The notes: generated by a model from the letters alone, not told the origin. Numbered from the stretch's first letter, positions 24,868 to 33,273 are shown. The stretch is 64,000 bases of DNA from Pandoraea iniqua (GCF_902459685.1 NZ_CABPSF010000008.1:223551-287550), one strand, 5' to 3'. Numbers and translations are program-made.

Positions 24868-26265
24868 TCAATGCGCAGGCGTACGTGCGGCACCCGGCGC
24901 AACGTGACGGCTCGGGTCACTTGCGCGTCGCGTCGCCACCGTCAGGAACGCGAAGAGCAGCAGCCCGTAGAGCAGCACCATCACGCCGAGCGTGCTCATG
25001 CTCGCGCCGTATCCACCGAAGGTGTCCTTCGCCCAGCCCGTCAGATACGGGCCAACGAAACCGCCAAGGTTGCCGACCGAATTCACGAGGCCGATACCGG
25101 CTGCCGCCGCAGCCCCCGTCAGGAACATGGGCACCAGCGGCCAGAACAGGATGTTCGACGCCAGAATCCCCGACGCGGCGATGCAGAGCCCGACGATCCC
25201 CACGACCGGCGATGTTGCATTCCCCGCGATCACCAGCCCGACGGCACCGATCGCTGCCGGCACGAGAATGTGCCAGCGCCGTTCACCGGTCTTGTCGGAA
25301 TGCCGCGCGTTGATGACCATCGCGACGCCGGCGCACACATAAGGCACGGCGCTGAGCAGCCCGGCACGGGTGTTGTCCAGACCGCCGATGCCCTTGATGA
25401 TCTGCGGCATCCACAAGGTGATGCCGAACAGCGCGGTGATGTTGCAGAAGATAGCGAAGGCCAGCAGCAGCACCTTGCCCGAAAGTAGTGTCTGCATCAC
25501 GCTGTATTGGCGCGCACTTTCTTTCGCAGCGCGTTCCTGTGCGAGCGTGCGCACGAGCCAGTCGCGTTGGGCGGCGCTGAGCCACGTCACCTTGTCCGGT
25601 GAATTGCCGAGTACGAAATAGGCGATGACACCCACCACCACCGCGAGCGCGCCTTCGAGCAGGAACATCCATTGCCAGCCGCGCAGACCGGCGAAGTCGT
25701 GGAACGAGCTCAAGATGGCGGTGGACAACGGCGCCCCGATCAGCACCGCGAGCGGCAGACCCAGAATGAAGATTGCCGTCGCGCGCGCCATGGCCCGTCC
25801 CGGGAACCAGAGGCTGAGGTAGAGCACGATGCCCGGGAAGAACCCCGCTTCGGCCACGCCAAGCAGAAAGCGCATCACGTAGAACGACGTTTCCCCCGAC
25901 ACGAACGCGAAGCCCGCCGAGACGATCCCCCACGTGACCATGATGCGGGCAATCCAGATACGTGCGCCGACCCGGTGAAGGATCAGGTTGCTGGGCACCT
26001 CGAAGACGAAATAGCCAATCGAGAAGATGCCCGCACCGAAGCCGTAGACGGTTGCGGTGAAGCCGAGATCGCCGTTCAGATGCAACGCGGCGAAGCCGAC
26101 GTTCACACGGTCGAGAAACGCCACGATGTAGCAGAGAATCAGAAACGGCAGAATGCGGCGCAGTAGCTGACTGATCGTCTCCTGCGCGAGACGCGAGTCG
26201 AGCGCGGCAGCGTTATCGCCGCTCGCGACCGGTGGACTCGCCTGAGATGCGGGGGTCGGGTTCAA
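24868..26265 (-). CDS. MFS transporter, anion:cation symporter (ACS) family; TTG start
   Basis: A 465-residue, twelve-helix importer. Signatures of the ACS group (phthalate, tartrate, 4-hydroxyphenylacetate, glucarate permeases): LPFLILCYIVAFLDRVNVGFAAL in helix 1, GYFVFEVPSNLILHRVGAR with the motif-A-like loop, FLLGVAEAGFFPGIVLYLSLWFP, and GLRGWQWMFLLEGALAV. The frame begins with TTG preceded by GGAG; an ATG 16 bp upstream is in a different frame. It probably imports an organic acid that the ligase and aldolase then process. It is positioned 126 bp after the aldolase and 115 bp before the ligase, in the same direction. Confidence 0.88.
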   Translation of the reverse strand: MNPTPASQASPPVASGDNAAALDSRLAQETISQLLRRILPFLILCYIVAFLDRVNVGFAALHLNGDLGFTATVYGFGAGIFSIGYFVFEVPSNLILHRVGARIWIARIMVTWGIVSAGFAFVSGETSFYVMRFLLGVAEAGFFPGIVLYLSLWFPGRAMARATAIFILGLPLAVLIGAPLSTAILSSFHDFAGLRGWQWMFLLEGALAVVVGVIAYFVLGNSPDKVTWLSAAQRDWLVRTLAQERAAKESARQYSVMQTLLSGKVLLLAFAIFCNITALFGITLWMPQIIKGIGGLDNTRAGLLSAVPYVCAGVAMVINARHSDKTGERRWHILVPAAIGAVGLVIAGNATSPVVGIVGLCIAASGILASNILFWPLVPMFLTGAAAAAGIGLVNSVGNLGGFVGPYLTGWAKDTFGGYGASMSTLGVMVLLYGLLLFAFLTVATRRASDPSRHVAPGAARTPAH

Positions 26266-26391
26266 GGGGTGTCTCCGTCATGGTGCTGTTATGAATGCTG
26301 GTCGCTGCCAGCTGGGTGATACGAACTTGCGGTATTGCACGACTTCTCTACGATTTACTGACTCATTACCGACGTGGCCCTCACGCCAGCC

Positions 26392-27189
26392 TCACAGCTT
26401 GTATTCATGCCCGTGGCGTTCCAGCTTGCGCAACAGCGGCGGCCATTCGCGATCGCCCGAGCCGCGCAGATCCGTCACCCATTGCTCGGCGGTCAAGGCG
26501 GCAATGTCATGCGGCGGAATTCGCAGTGCAGCGCCCGTCGCCTGCGCGAGCAGTTGCGCGCGCGCCGCCTTCTCCAGATAGAACATTTCCACAAACGCAT
26601 GTCCGACCGAACGCCCGACAGTGAGCGTGCCGTGATTGCGCAGGATGAGCGCCGTGTGCTCGCCCAAGTCGACCAGCAACCGTTCGCGCTCGTCGGTGGT
26701 CAGCGCGATGCCTTCGTAGTCGTGATAGCCGAGACGTCCGACAAAGCGCATCGCGTGCTGAGTGATCGGCAACAGGCCGTCTTCCAGTGCGGAGAGCGCC
26801 ATGCCGGCCTCGGTGTGCAGATGCATTACGCAGGCAGCATCCTCGCGTGCGGCGTGGATACACCCGTGAATGACGAAGCCGGCCGCATTGGGACGATAGA
26901 GCGAGTGACCGATGACGCGGCCTTCAAGGTCGATCTTCACGAGGTTCGACGCCGTGATCTCGTCGAACGACAAGCCCAGCGGATTCACCAGAAAGTGATG
27001 CTGCGGCCCGGGCACGCGTGCCGACAAATGGGTGTAGATCAGATCGTCCCAGCCATTGAGTGCACACAGTCGATACGCCGCTGCGAGATCCTCGCGCACG
27101 CGCTGCTCGGCCGGCGTCGTGCCGGTGTCGGCGAGCACTTCGCCGGCAGGCAGGTCAAATGAAGAAAAAACTGTGTCAGACTTCTGCAT
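26392..27189 (-). CDS. Class II aldolase/adducin-family protein
   Basis: A 265-residue zinc-dependent aldolase-type protein. Metal ligands are visible as H-L-H in CVMHLHTEAGMAL and His in ILRNHGTLTVG. Other family hallmarks are YTHLSARVPG, FLVNPLGLSFDEITASNLVKI and FVEMFYLEKAA. Members cleave phospho-sugars (fuculose-1-P, ribulose-5-P epimerase) or decarboxylate/dehydrate hydroxy-acids. This one lacks an obvious phosphate-loop signature, so its substrate is open. It is the first gene of the minus-strand arm; the operator at 27241 is centred about 60 bp before its start, and the TetR gene is divergent. Confidence 0.9.
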   Translation of the reverse strand: MQKSDTVFSSFDLPAGEVLADTGTTPAEQRVREDLAAAYRLCALNGWDDLIYTHLSARVPGPQHHFLVNPLGLSFDEITASNLVKIDLEGRVIGHSLYRPNAAGFVIHGCIHAAREDAACVMHLHTEAGMALSALEDGLLPITQHAMRFVGRLGYHDYEGIALTTDERERLLVDLGEHTALILRNHGTLTVGRSVGHAFVEMFYLEKAARAQLLAQATGAALRIPPHDIAALTAEQWVTDLRGSGDREWPPLLRKLERHGHEYKL

Positions 27190-27240
27190 TCCGTTCTCCG
27201 AACCGACGTACCGCTAGCAAAGCGGCGACGATATTTATAA

Positions 27241-27259
27241 ACTAAACGTTCAGTTTAGT
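27241..27259. promoter_or_regulatory. TetR operator, copy 1 (aldolase/TetR divergent promoter)
   Basis: ACTAAAC (27241-27247) and GTTTAGT (27253-27259) are perfect arms around a 5-bp spacer, 19 bp before the TetR start. An almost identical site occurs before the SDR gene at 27960, with the shared core TAAACTAAACG, three bases, AGTTTAG. This is good evidence of an operator for the intervening TetR protein. Confidence 0.82.
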
Positions 27260-27278
27260 ATTTGTCTGGACCGAGCGA

Positions 27279-27935
27279 ATGTCAAGTCAGTTGAATCCCG
27301 AATCTTCCACGTCAGGCCGGCGCGGTCGCAAACGTAGTGTCGAAGCGGAGCGCGCTGTGCTCGACGCGGCTTATCGGTTGTTGCTGGAGCAGGGGTTGGC
27401 CGCCACGACGATGGAGGCCATTGCGACGGCTGCCGGTGTGAGCAAGGCGACGATCTACAAGTGGTGGCCCAACCGCGCGTCGGTGATCATGACGGCGTTT
27501 CTGCGCGAAGCCGGGCAGGCGCTGCCGTATCCGGAGGAATTGAAGCTCGACAGCATCTTTGCCCGCCTGCTCAAGATGGCCGAAGAGTTTTGCGGACCGA
27601 TGGGCACGATGATCAGCGCGCTGATCGCGGAAGGGCAGTCGGACCCGGAGATCGCGCAGGCATTTCGCGACGGCTATGTCTCGGCCCGCCGCCAGCAGGG
27701 CGTGGAGATTGTGCGTGACGCGGTGGCGCGCGGGCTCATCAAGCCGGGCGATCCCGATGTCGTGCTCGATATTCTCTATGCGCCGCTCTACTACCGCCTG
27801 CTCGTCGGCCACAAGCCGTTGACCCGCGCGTTCGTACGTGAGCACGTGAACCTCGTCATGCAGGGCCTGATCGGTCCGAATGGCACGGTGCCGGCCTTGG
27901 CTGTGAAGTCTGCACGGCGTGCAAAAAAAGCTTGA
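27279..27935 (+). CDS. TetR-family repressor of the aldolase/MFS/ligase/SDR cluster
   Basis: A 218-residue TetR protein: RRGRKRSVEAERAVLDAAYRLL, TTMEAIATAAGVSKATIYKWW and NRASVI form the DNA-binding domain. The C-terminal half contains PMGTMISALIAEGQSDPEIAQAFRDGYV and DVVLDILYAPLYYRLLVGH, matching the TetR_C_16-like group that includes many catabolic repressors. It sits between two copies of the same palindrome (27241 and 27960), one in its own divergent promoter and one before the SDR gene. It should repress itself, the aldolase-MFS-ligase arm and the SDR together. The inducer is presumably an intermediate of the pathway. Confidence 0.92.
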   Translation: MSSQLNPESSTSGRRGRKRSVEAERAVLDAAYRLLLEQGLAATTMEAIATAAGVSKATIYKWWPNRASVIMTAFLREAGQALPYPEELKLDSIFARLLKMAEEFCGPMGTMISALIAEGQSDPEIAQAFRDGYVSARRQQGVEIVRDAVARGLIKPGDPDVVLDILYAPLYYRLLVGHKPLTRAFVREHVNLVMQGLIGPNGTVPALAVKSARRAKKA

Positions 27936-27959
27936 CGCGTCGAACCGGGTTGTGAATAA

Positions 27960-27978
27960 ACTAAACGAATAGTTTAGA
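27960..27978. promoter_or_regulatory. TetR operator, copy 2 (SDR promoter)
   Basis: The arms CTAAAC (27961-27966) and GTTTAG (27972-27977) have the same 5-bp spacing and flanking A/T bases as the site at 27241. It lies about 40 bp before the SDR start and just after the TetR stop. Confidence 0.8.
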
Positions 27979-28016
27979 AATTAAAACAACGACACAACCT
28001 GACGGAGACGCCCTGT

Positions 28017-28853
28017 ATGAACACTTCTTCTGGCCGCGCGAAGCGCATCTCGTTGGACGCGTTGCGCGATAGCGGACACGCCGTCGTCGTGACGGGTGCG
28101 AGCGGCGGCATCGGTCTGGCCGTCGCCAACCGTCTTTACGACGATGGTTGGCACGTGGTGGCGACCGACCTCGATCTGGCGCGACTGCGCGACGTTTTCG
28201 GTGAGCGTGCCGATACACCGGGAATGGCGCTGGCCGCCATCGACGTGACCGATCATGCCGCCGTCGACGCGCTCGCCGCATCGCTGCGTGAACGCGGCGG
28301 CGTAGCAGGGCTCGTGAATGTGGCGGGCTTGTTGCAGGACGCCATGCCCCTGCTCGACATGGACGACGCCATGCAGCGCCGTGTCTGGGAAGTGAACTAC
28401 TTCGGCGCGCAGCATTGCCTGCGCGCGTTTGCGCCGCTGATGACACAGGCCGGGGCGGGCGCCGTGGTCAACATCACGTCGATCAACGAACTGCGTCCGC
28501 TACCGCTGCACGCCTATTCGCCCACGAAGGTGGCGTTGGGGGCCTTGACGCAACTGGCCGCGGGAGAACTTGGCGCGTCGGGCATTCGGGTGAATTCGGT
28601 GGCGCCGGGCTTCACGCTCACACCGATCTTTGAAGACAAGCTTGCGACCGGCAAACGCAGCGCATCGGCCATCGAGGCGCATTCGGCGTTGGGACGTCTG
28701 GTCGGTACAGATGAAATCGCGGCGGCGGTGAGCTTCCTAATGTGCGACCAGTCGAGCGCCATCACCGGTGTCAGCTTGCCCGTCGACGCTGGCTGGCTGG
28801 TCAGTTCGCACTGGATGAACTTCCGCGAACTGGCGCGCGCCGGCGCAGCGTAA
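28017..28853 (+). CDS. Short-chain dehydrogenase/reductase of the TetR-controlled cluster
   Basis: A 278-residue classical SDR. GHAVVVTGASGGIGLAVA is the nucleotide-binding glycine motif. ATDLDLARL with Asp after the second strand indicates NAD(H) preference. Further motifs are LVNVAG, catalytic Ser in VVNITSINEL, YSPTKVAL with the Tyr-x3-Lys pair, and the common C-terminus TGVSLPVDAGWLVS. GGAGA precedes the start. It is separated from the TetR gene by a second copy of the operator, so it should be induced with the aldolase arm. It probably oxidises an alcohol of the pathway entering through the MFS importer. Confidence 0.9.
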   Translation: MNTSSGRAKRISLDALRDSGHAVVVTGASGGIGLAVANRLYDDGWHVVATDLDLARLRDVFGERADTPGMALAAIDVTDHAAVDALAASLRERGGVAGLVNVAGLLQDAMPLLDMDDAMQRRVWEVNYFGAQHCLRAFAPLMTQAGAGAVVNITSINELRPLPLHAYSPTKVALGALTQLAAGELGASGIRVNSVAPGFTLTPIFEDKLATGKRSASAIEAHSALGRLVGTDEIAAAVSFLMCDQSSAITGVSLPVDAGWLVSSHWMNFRELARAGAA

Positions 28854-28879
28854 AACGGGGCTACAGGTAAGAGAAGTCT

Positions 28880-28904
28880 TGCGGCGGGTGCAACACCCGC
28901 CGCA
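28880..28904 (-). terminator. Strong stem-loop after the 35-codon gene
   Basis: An 11-bp perfect stem: TGCGGCGGGTG (28880-28890) with CACCCGCCGCA (28894-28904), three-base loop. On the minus strand it begins 6 bp after the stop of the small gene and is followed by a T-rich but interrupted tract (AGACTTCTCTTA). It may also stop transcripts from the SDR gene. Confidence 0.7.
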
Positions 28905-28909
28905 GGGGC

Positions 28910-29017
28910 TTACATGAAGAGGCTTGCGGTGTCCGATATGAACTTTGCGACCGGAGCCAGCCGGCTAGCCCACGAACCCACTGCAACCATTCCGTCCAAG
29001 ATAGCCATCCAGGGCAT
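28910..29017 (-). CDS. 35-residue amphipathic peptide gene with strong ribosome-binding site
   Basis: A tiny gene: ATG at 29017, stop TAA at 28910-28912. The complete anti-Shine-Dalgarno match GGAGGTG (29022-29028) ends 4 bp before the ATG, and a strong hairpin follows the stop. The product begins MPWMAILDGMVAVGSW and ends ISDTASLFM. It is largely hydrophobic, with two Asp, one Arg and one Lys, so neutral overall. A helix could place most charged residues on one face. Candidates are a type I toxin-like membrane peptide, a modulin-like secreted amphipathic peptide, or a small membrane-protein regulator; I recognise no family. It is 129 bp downstream of, and in the same direction as, a lipoprotein gene. 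No clear promoter was found. Confidence 0.6.
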   Translation of the reverse strand: MPWMAILDGMVAVGSWASRLAPVAKFISDTASLFM

Positions 29018-29146
29018 TTCACACCTCCAGTGTTGGGTTTCATCGGTCTCGCTGTGTCGGCGAGTTGATGCAACGATACCCGGCAGGGGAAATTGGCGAA
29101 ACTGAGACAAATCACAGTCGACCGTTATTTGCTCGTTATTTGCCCG

Positions 29147-29998
29147 CTACTTTCCGGTCGTATTGGCAACGCCGGCCAGCAAGGTCGGCGCCACGAGCGT
29201 CACGTAATCCTGACCACGGTTCGCGACGATCTGTCGGAGATATCCCGTGAACTGCGACGACTTGTCGACGGTTTGCTTGCCGTTTGCCGAGTCGATTTCA
29301 AAGCCGAAGTACGTGGGTACGACGGTCTTGTCGTTCACGGCCCACTGAATGACTTCCGTCACGGATTTCACGCCGTCGTACTTCGCGTGCAGGCTGGCAA
29401 TGTCGGTGGTCACCCGGTCCTGATAGCTTTGCATCGAGGCTTTCAGCGACTCCGCATTGCCGCCGGCCTTGGCCTTGTCCAGCTCTGCCTGATAACGCTC
29501 GACTTCCGAGACGGCGTAAGCGCGCGAGGCATCCAACACCTGCTTGGCTTTCAGCGCAGACGGGCCGTCCATGCCGGCCAGTTGCACCTGAGCCTTTTCA
29601 TCGATTTGCTGAACGACCGCTTTCTTTTCTTCCAGCAGTTTTGCGTAGCGATCCGCGTCGCCCGCGGTGCCCTCGATAGCTTTGCTCAGGTTGTCGTTGC
29701 TCGCTTTGAGGTAGCCGTTGAGGTCGTCGATCTGGGCGTCACGGACCTTGTTCAGCGCAGCGACGGCGTCGTTGAGCTCGCAGCGATACTCCACGGCCGA
29801 CCGATTGCTCGCGTCCTTGAACGTTTTCCAACTAGTGCTCTTGCAGACCGCACGATCCGACAACGCGGAGCCGTAGGTGTGGGTCTGATCGCCCGGGTAG
29901 CTGGCCGCTTTCACCGTGCCGATTTCCGAGTCTTCGCAGCCCGTCAGCAGGGCGCAGAGGAGTGCAGTGGCAACGCAATATCGAATGCTCAAATTCAT
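29147..29998 (-). CDS. Putative lipoprotein with helical coiled domain
   Basis: A 283-residue protein with a lipoprotein signal: MNLSIRYCVATALLCALLTGC, lipobox LTGC, Cys21. Two Cys (AVCKSTSW and EYRCELND) flank a short conserved-looking segment. The middle (about 75-200) is highly helical and charged, resembling a coiled coil (NKVRDAQIDDLNGYLKAS, KLLEEKKAVVQQIDEKAQVQ, RYQAELDKAKAG). The C-terminal 70 residues (DGVKSVTEVIQWAVNDKTVV, SQFTGYLRQIVAN) look globular. I do not recognise a family. It is probably a periplasm-facing anchored protein. The small peptide gene follows downstream. Confidence 0.75.
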   Translation of the reverse strand: MNLSIRYCVATALLCALLTGCEDSEIGTVKAASYPGDQTHTYGSALSDRAVCKSTSWKTFKDASNRSAVEYRCELNDAVAALNKVRDAQIDDLNGYLKASNDNLSKAIEGTAGDADRYAKLLEEKKAVVQQIDEKAQVQLAGMDGPSALKAKQVLDASRAYAVSEVERYQAELDKAKAGGNAESLKASMQSYQDRVTTDIASLHAKYDGVKSVTEVIQWAVNDKTVVPTYFGFEIDSANGKQTVDKSSQFTGYLRQIVANRGQDYVTLVAPTLLAGVANTTGK

Positions 29999-30093
29999 TT
30001 TTCCGCTATCTCACAAATCTCACATGAACGACAGGCCATCCCCGGCGAGTCCACCGCAGAGATAACGGCATCCGTTCAAAGATATTTAATCTA

Positions 30094-31095
30094 TTAAGCG
30101 TCCTGACCGAAGAAACTGCGAAAGGCTGTGGGCGGCAACCCGAACTTGCGCTGAAAAACGCGCCGCATCTGCTCTTCCGATGCGAATCCACAGCGACTGG
30201 CGACGAGGGCAATGCCACTGGTCGTCGTCTCCAGCATCACCCGGGCCCGGGAAATCCGCACTTCCTGCACGGCGGCGAATGGCGAGCATCCCATGGCGAG
30301 CCGGAAGCGCCGTTGAAACGTGCGTGACGTCTGCCCCATTTCGGCGGCCAGATCATCGACACTCCACGTCTTGTGAAGGTTTGATGCCACCTTGGCCATC
30401 AGCGATGAGAACTCCGCTGCCCCCGCGCGCTCCTGCATCAGCAACGTCTCGCTGAACTGCGCTTGTCCGCCGGGCCGCCGCAGGTACACCACCAGCTTGC
30501 GGGCAATCGACGCCGCTACGCGGTAGCCGCAATCCGCTTCGACCAGCGCGAGTGCGAGATCGATGCCTGCGGTAACACCGGCCGATGTCCACACGTTGCC
30601 GTCGTTCACGAAGATTGGCGACGGCTGCACGGTGACCTTGGGGTAAGCCGCCTGCAAATCATCGCACCGCCCCCAATGCGTCGTGGCGCGACGGCCGTCG
30701 AGCACGCCCGCCGCTGCGAGCAGGAACGCCCCCGTGCATACCGAGCACAGTCGCCGGACCGACGCGTGCCCGTCGGCAATCGCCCGTCGAAGGTCGGGGT
30801 CTGCGCAGGCGTCGTCCACGCCCGGTCCGCCGGGGATCAGCACGGTGTCGGCACCGGCAATGGCGTCGAGACCTGCGTCCACCACGATGTCGGGGCCGGC
30901 ACTGGCGCGCACGCGCCCGGGGCGTACGGTTGCGGTGGTTAGTACATACGGGGGAGACGGCAGGTCACGATTCGCCAGCGCGAAAACCTGCATCGGACCG
31001 GCCAGATCGAGCGGCTGATACCCGTCGTATACGACAAAGACGACGTTGCGTGGTGGAGGTGGCAGGAAAGGTGGGGAATTTGAGTTTTTTTCCAT
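30094..31095 (-). CDS. GlxA-family AraC-type regulator with DJ-1/PfpI sensor domain
   Basis: A 333-residue fusion. Residues about 15-190 are a DJ-1/PfpI amidotransferase-like fold: VVFVVYDGYQPLDLAGPMQVF, LIPGGPGVDD, and the nucleophile-elbow motif CSVCTGAFLLAAAGVLDGRR. Residues about 215-330 are an AraC/XylS DNA-binding domain with two HTHs (WSVDDLAAEMGQTSRTFQRRF and IALVASRCGFASEEQMRRVF). The start has a near-perfect AGGAGGTGAG upstream. It is divergent from a stand-alone DJ-1/PfpI enzyme followed by an MFS gene, presumably its targets. GlxA-type regulators often control catabolism of nitrogen compounds; the effector here is unknown. Confidence 0.92.
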   Translation of the reverse strand: MEKNSNSPPFLPPPPRNVVFVVYDGYQPLDLAGPMQVFALANRDLPSPPYVLTTATVRPGRVRASAGPDIVVDAGLDAIAGADTVLIPGGPGVDDACADPDLRRAIADGHASVRRLCSVCTGAFLLAAAGVLDGRRATTHWGRCDDLQAAYPKVTVQPSPIFVNDGNVWTSAGVTAGIDLALALVEADCGYRVAASIARKLVVYLRRPGGQAQFSETLLMQERAGAAEFSSLMAKVASNLHKTWSVDDLAAEMGQTSRTFQRRFRLAMGCSPFAAVQEVRISRARVMLETTTSGIALVASRCGFASEEQMRRVFQRKFGLPPTAFRSFFGQDA

Positions 31096-31146
31096 TTCTC
31101 ACCTCCTAGAATCGGCTCGTTCATTTCTGATGTGAGGGTCGATGGT

Positions 31147-31872
31147 ATGACGAATGCCGCGTTTCGTGTGGGGGTAGTGATGTTCCCGGGGATGACCCAG
31201 TTGGACATGACCGGCCCGTTGGAAGTCTTGAGTGCCGTGCCCGGCTGGACCGTCGATCTCATCGGCGAGACCTTGTCGCCGGTGCGTTGCGCGCGAGGAT
31301 TTGCATTCATGCCGACGGTCGATTTTTCACACGCCCCGCAGTACGACCTGCTCGTGGTGCCCGGCGGCCCCGGGGTGGACGAGGCGATGCTGAACCGCTC
31401 GCTCGTCGCGTTCGTTCGTGATCAGGCGGCCCACGCCGCGTATGTGTTCGGCATCTGCACCGGGTCGCTGCTGCTTGCGGCGACGGGCTGCCTTACCGGG
31501 CGCCGCGCCAGCTGCCATTGGCAAGCGGTGGAATTCCTCAGGCACTTCGGCGTGGTGCCGAGCCGTCAGCGCATGACCATCGACGGCCGGTTTTTCACGT
31601 CTGGCGGCGTGACCGCTGGGATCGACATGGCGTTGAAGGTGGTCGGCGAGATCGTCGGCGTCGAGGCCGCCCAAGGGATTCAGTTGTTGCTGGAATACGA
31701 CCCCGAACCGCCGTATCGCGCAGGCACGCCCGACGTCGCACCGGCGGCCGTGGTCGAGCGGCTGACGCTGGCCAGTGCACAACGCAAAAGCAATCGGTTG
31801 AAGGCCGTGCTGGCGGCGTCGCAGGCGATCGGCGAGACCGTGACCCAACCGGGTGGCTATCCGTTCTTCTGA
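31147..31872 (+). CDS. DJ-1/PfpI-family protein, isonitrile hydratase-like
   Basis: A 241-residue enzyme of the DJ-1/PfpI superfamily, similar in layout to Pseudomonas isonitrile hydratase InhA, which hydrates isonitriles to N-formamides. Cys104 in FGICTGSLLLAATGCLTGRR is the expected nucleophile and Asp20 in GMTQLDMTGPLEVL matches the second essential residue of InhA. HWQAVEFL and TSGGVTAGIDMAL complete the pattern. GAGGG precedes the chosen ATG; a GTG at 31132 in the same frame is less likely. It shares a divergent promoter with a GlxA-type regulator and is followed at 30 bp by an MFS gene. Substrate assignment is by analogy. Confidence 0.85.
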   Translation: MTNAAFRVGVVMFPGMTQLDMTGPLEVLSAVPGWTVDLIGETLSPVRCARGFAFMPTVDFSHAPQYDLLVVPGGPGVDEAMLNRSLVAFVRDQAAHAAYVFGICTGSLLLAATGCLTGRRASCHWQAVEFLRHFGVVPSRQRMTIDGRFFTSGGVTAGIDMALKVVGEIVGVEAAQGIQLLLEYDPEPPYRAGTPDVAPAAVVERLTLASAQRKSNRLKAVLAASQAIGETVTQPGGYPFF

Positions 31873-31902
31873 GCGGGCGAGACGGCGAACAGGAGACACG
31901 CG

Positions 31903-33273
31903 ATGCACATGAACAACGAAACAGGCGAGCATGCGTCGCCAGACGCGCCAGCAAACGTGCCAGAAAACGGGCCAGACGCGCCCATCGACTGGCGCACGAT
32001 TTTTCTGGCGAGTGTGGGTGGCGGGCTGGAATTCTATGACTTCATCGTCTACGGCATCTTTGCCACTTACGTCGCGAGGTCATTTTTCCCGACGAGCATC
32101 GGCACCACGCCATTGATCGCGACGTTCGCCGCCTTCGCCGTGGGGTACATCGCCAGACCGCTCGGCGGGCTGGTGCTGAGTCATATCGGCGACAAGTTCG
32201 GCCGTCGTGTGGCATTCCAGCTTTCGCTCGTCGTGATGACGTTGACGACCGCAGGGATGGCGCTCATGCCGACCTACGAATCCATCGGCGTGACGGCCAG
32301 TATCGCGTTTGTGGCGTTGCGGTTCTTGCAAGGTGCATGCATTGGCGGCGAGTTGCCCGGGGCCATCGCGTATGTCGTGGAGACCGCCCCGAAACGCAGC
32401 GGCCTCGCGTGCGGCGTGATGTTTGCCTGTGTGAATTCGGGGAGCCTGCTGGCGACGCTTGTCAGCGTCGGGTTGCACGCCACGCTGACGGAAGGCGACA
32501 TGCTTTCGTACGGCTGGCGCATCGCGTTTCTTGTCGGTGGCGGACTGGGAGCTGCGGGGGCGCTGATGCGTCGCGGGTTACGGGAAACCGAACTCTTTCT
32601 GTCGATCAAACAGCATAAGCGTGCCCGGCTGCCGGCCGTCGAGGTGGTGCAATACCACTGGCGCCAGATCGTCGCGGCCATCGGCATCGTGGGCTTGAAT
32701 CAGGCGCTCATCGCGCTGCTGAGCGTGGCGATGGTCCCGTACCTCATGCAAGTGGCGAGCTACCCCGCGAACACCGCGAGCGAACTGGTCATGTTTGCCA
32801 TCGCCACGATGTCGGTCTGCATTGTCATCGTCGGCTATTTGAGCGATACGTTCGGCAAGGCCCGGATCTACATGCTGGGCGCCGTGCTGATTGCTGCGGG
32901 AAGCTATCCGTTCTATGTCGTCGTGGCGACGGGGGCTGCCCATCCGTTTCTGCTCTTCGGTCTGGCGGCCGTCGCGGTGTCGTTCATTGCGGGAACGTTC
33001 GGCGCCCTCGCGTCGGAGTTGTTTCCGACCAGTCTTCGGTTCAGCGGACTAGCCATTGCCTACAACCTCGCGGCGGCGCTGCTCGGCGGATTTACGCCGC
33101 TCGTCACCTCGTTGCTGACGAGTGCCACCCACGACCGCGCCGCACCGGGCTTGTTCATCACGGCGGTGTCGCTGGTCGGCTTGCTGAGTGTCGTGGCGAC
33201 CGTGCTCGGGAACTCCCGAGCATCGGCACGGCACTCGCAAATGCGTATCGAGCGCGGGGAGGCTGTCCGGTAG
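31903..33273 (+). CDS. MFS transporter, metabolite:H+ symporter (MHS) family
   Basis: A 456-residue, twelve-helix importer. MHS hallmarks: ASVGGGLEFYDFIVYGIFA in helix 1, FAVGYIARPLGGLVLSHIGDKFGRR (motif A with GDKFGRR), FLQGACIGGELPGAIAYVVE in helix 4, and ELFPTSLRFSGLAIAYNLAAALLGG in helices 9-10. Relatives import citrate, ketoglutarate, shikimate, betaine or proline with protons. AGGAGA lies upstream. It follows the isonitrile-hydratase-like gene by 30 bp, so both are probably one unit controlled by the divergent GlxA regulator and linked to uptake of the enzyme's substrate. Confidence 0.9.
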   Translation: MHMNNETGEHASPDAPANVPENGPDAPIDWRTIFLASVGGGLEFYDFIVYGIFATYVARSFFPTSIGTTPLIATFAAFAVGYIARPLGGLVLSHIGDKFGRRVAFQLSLVVMTLTTAGMALMPTYESIGVTASIAFVALRFLQGACIGGELPGAIAYVVETAPKRSGLACGVMFACVNSGSLLATLVSVGLHATLTEGDMLSYGWRIAFLVGGGLGAAGALMRRGLRETELFLSIKQHKRARLPAVEVVQYHWRQIVAAIGIVGLNQALIALLSVAMVPYLMQVASYPANTASELVMFAIATMSVCIVIVGYLSDTFGKARIYMLGAVLIAAGSYPFYVVVATGAAHPFLLFGLAAVAVSFIAGTFGALASELFPTSLRFSGLAIAYNLAAALLGGFTPLVTSLLTSATHDRAAPGLFITAVSLVGLLSVVATVLGNSRASARHSQMRIERGEAVR

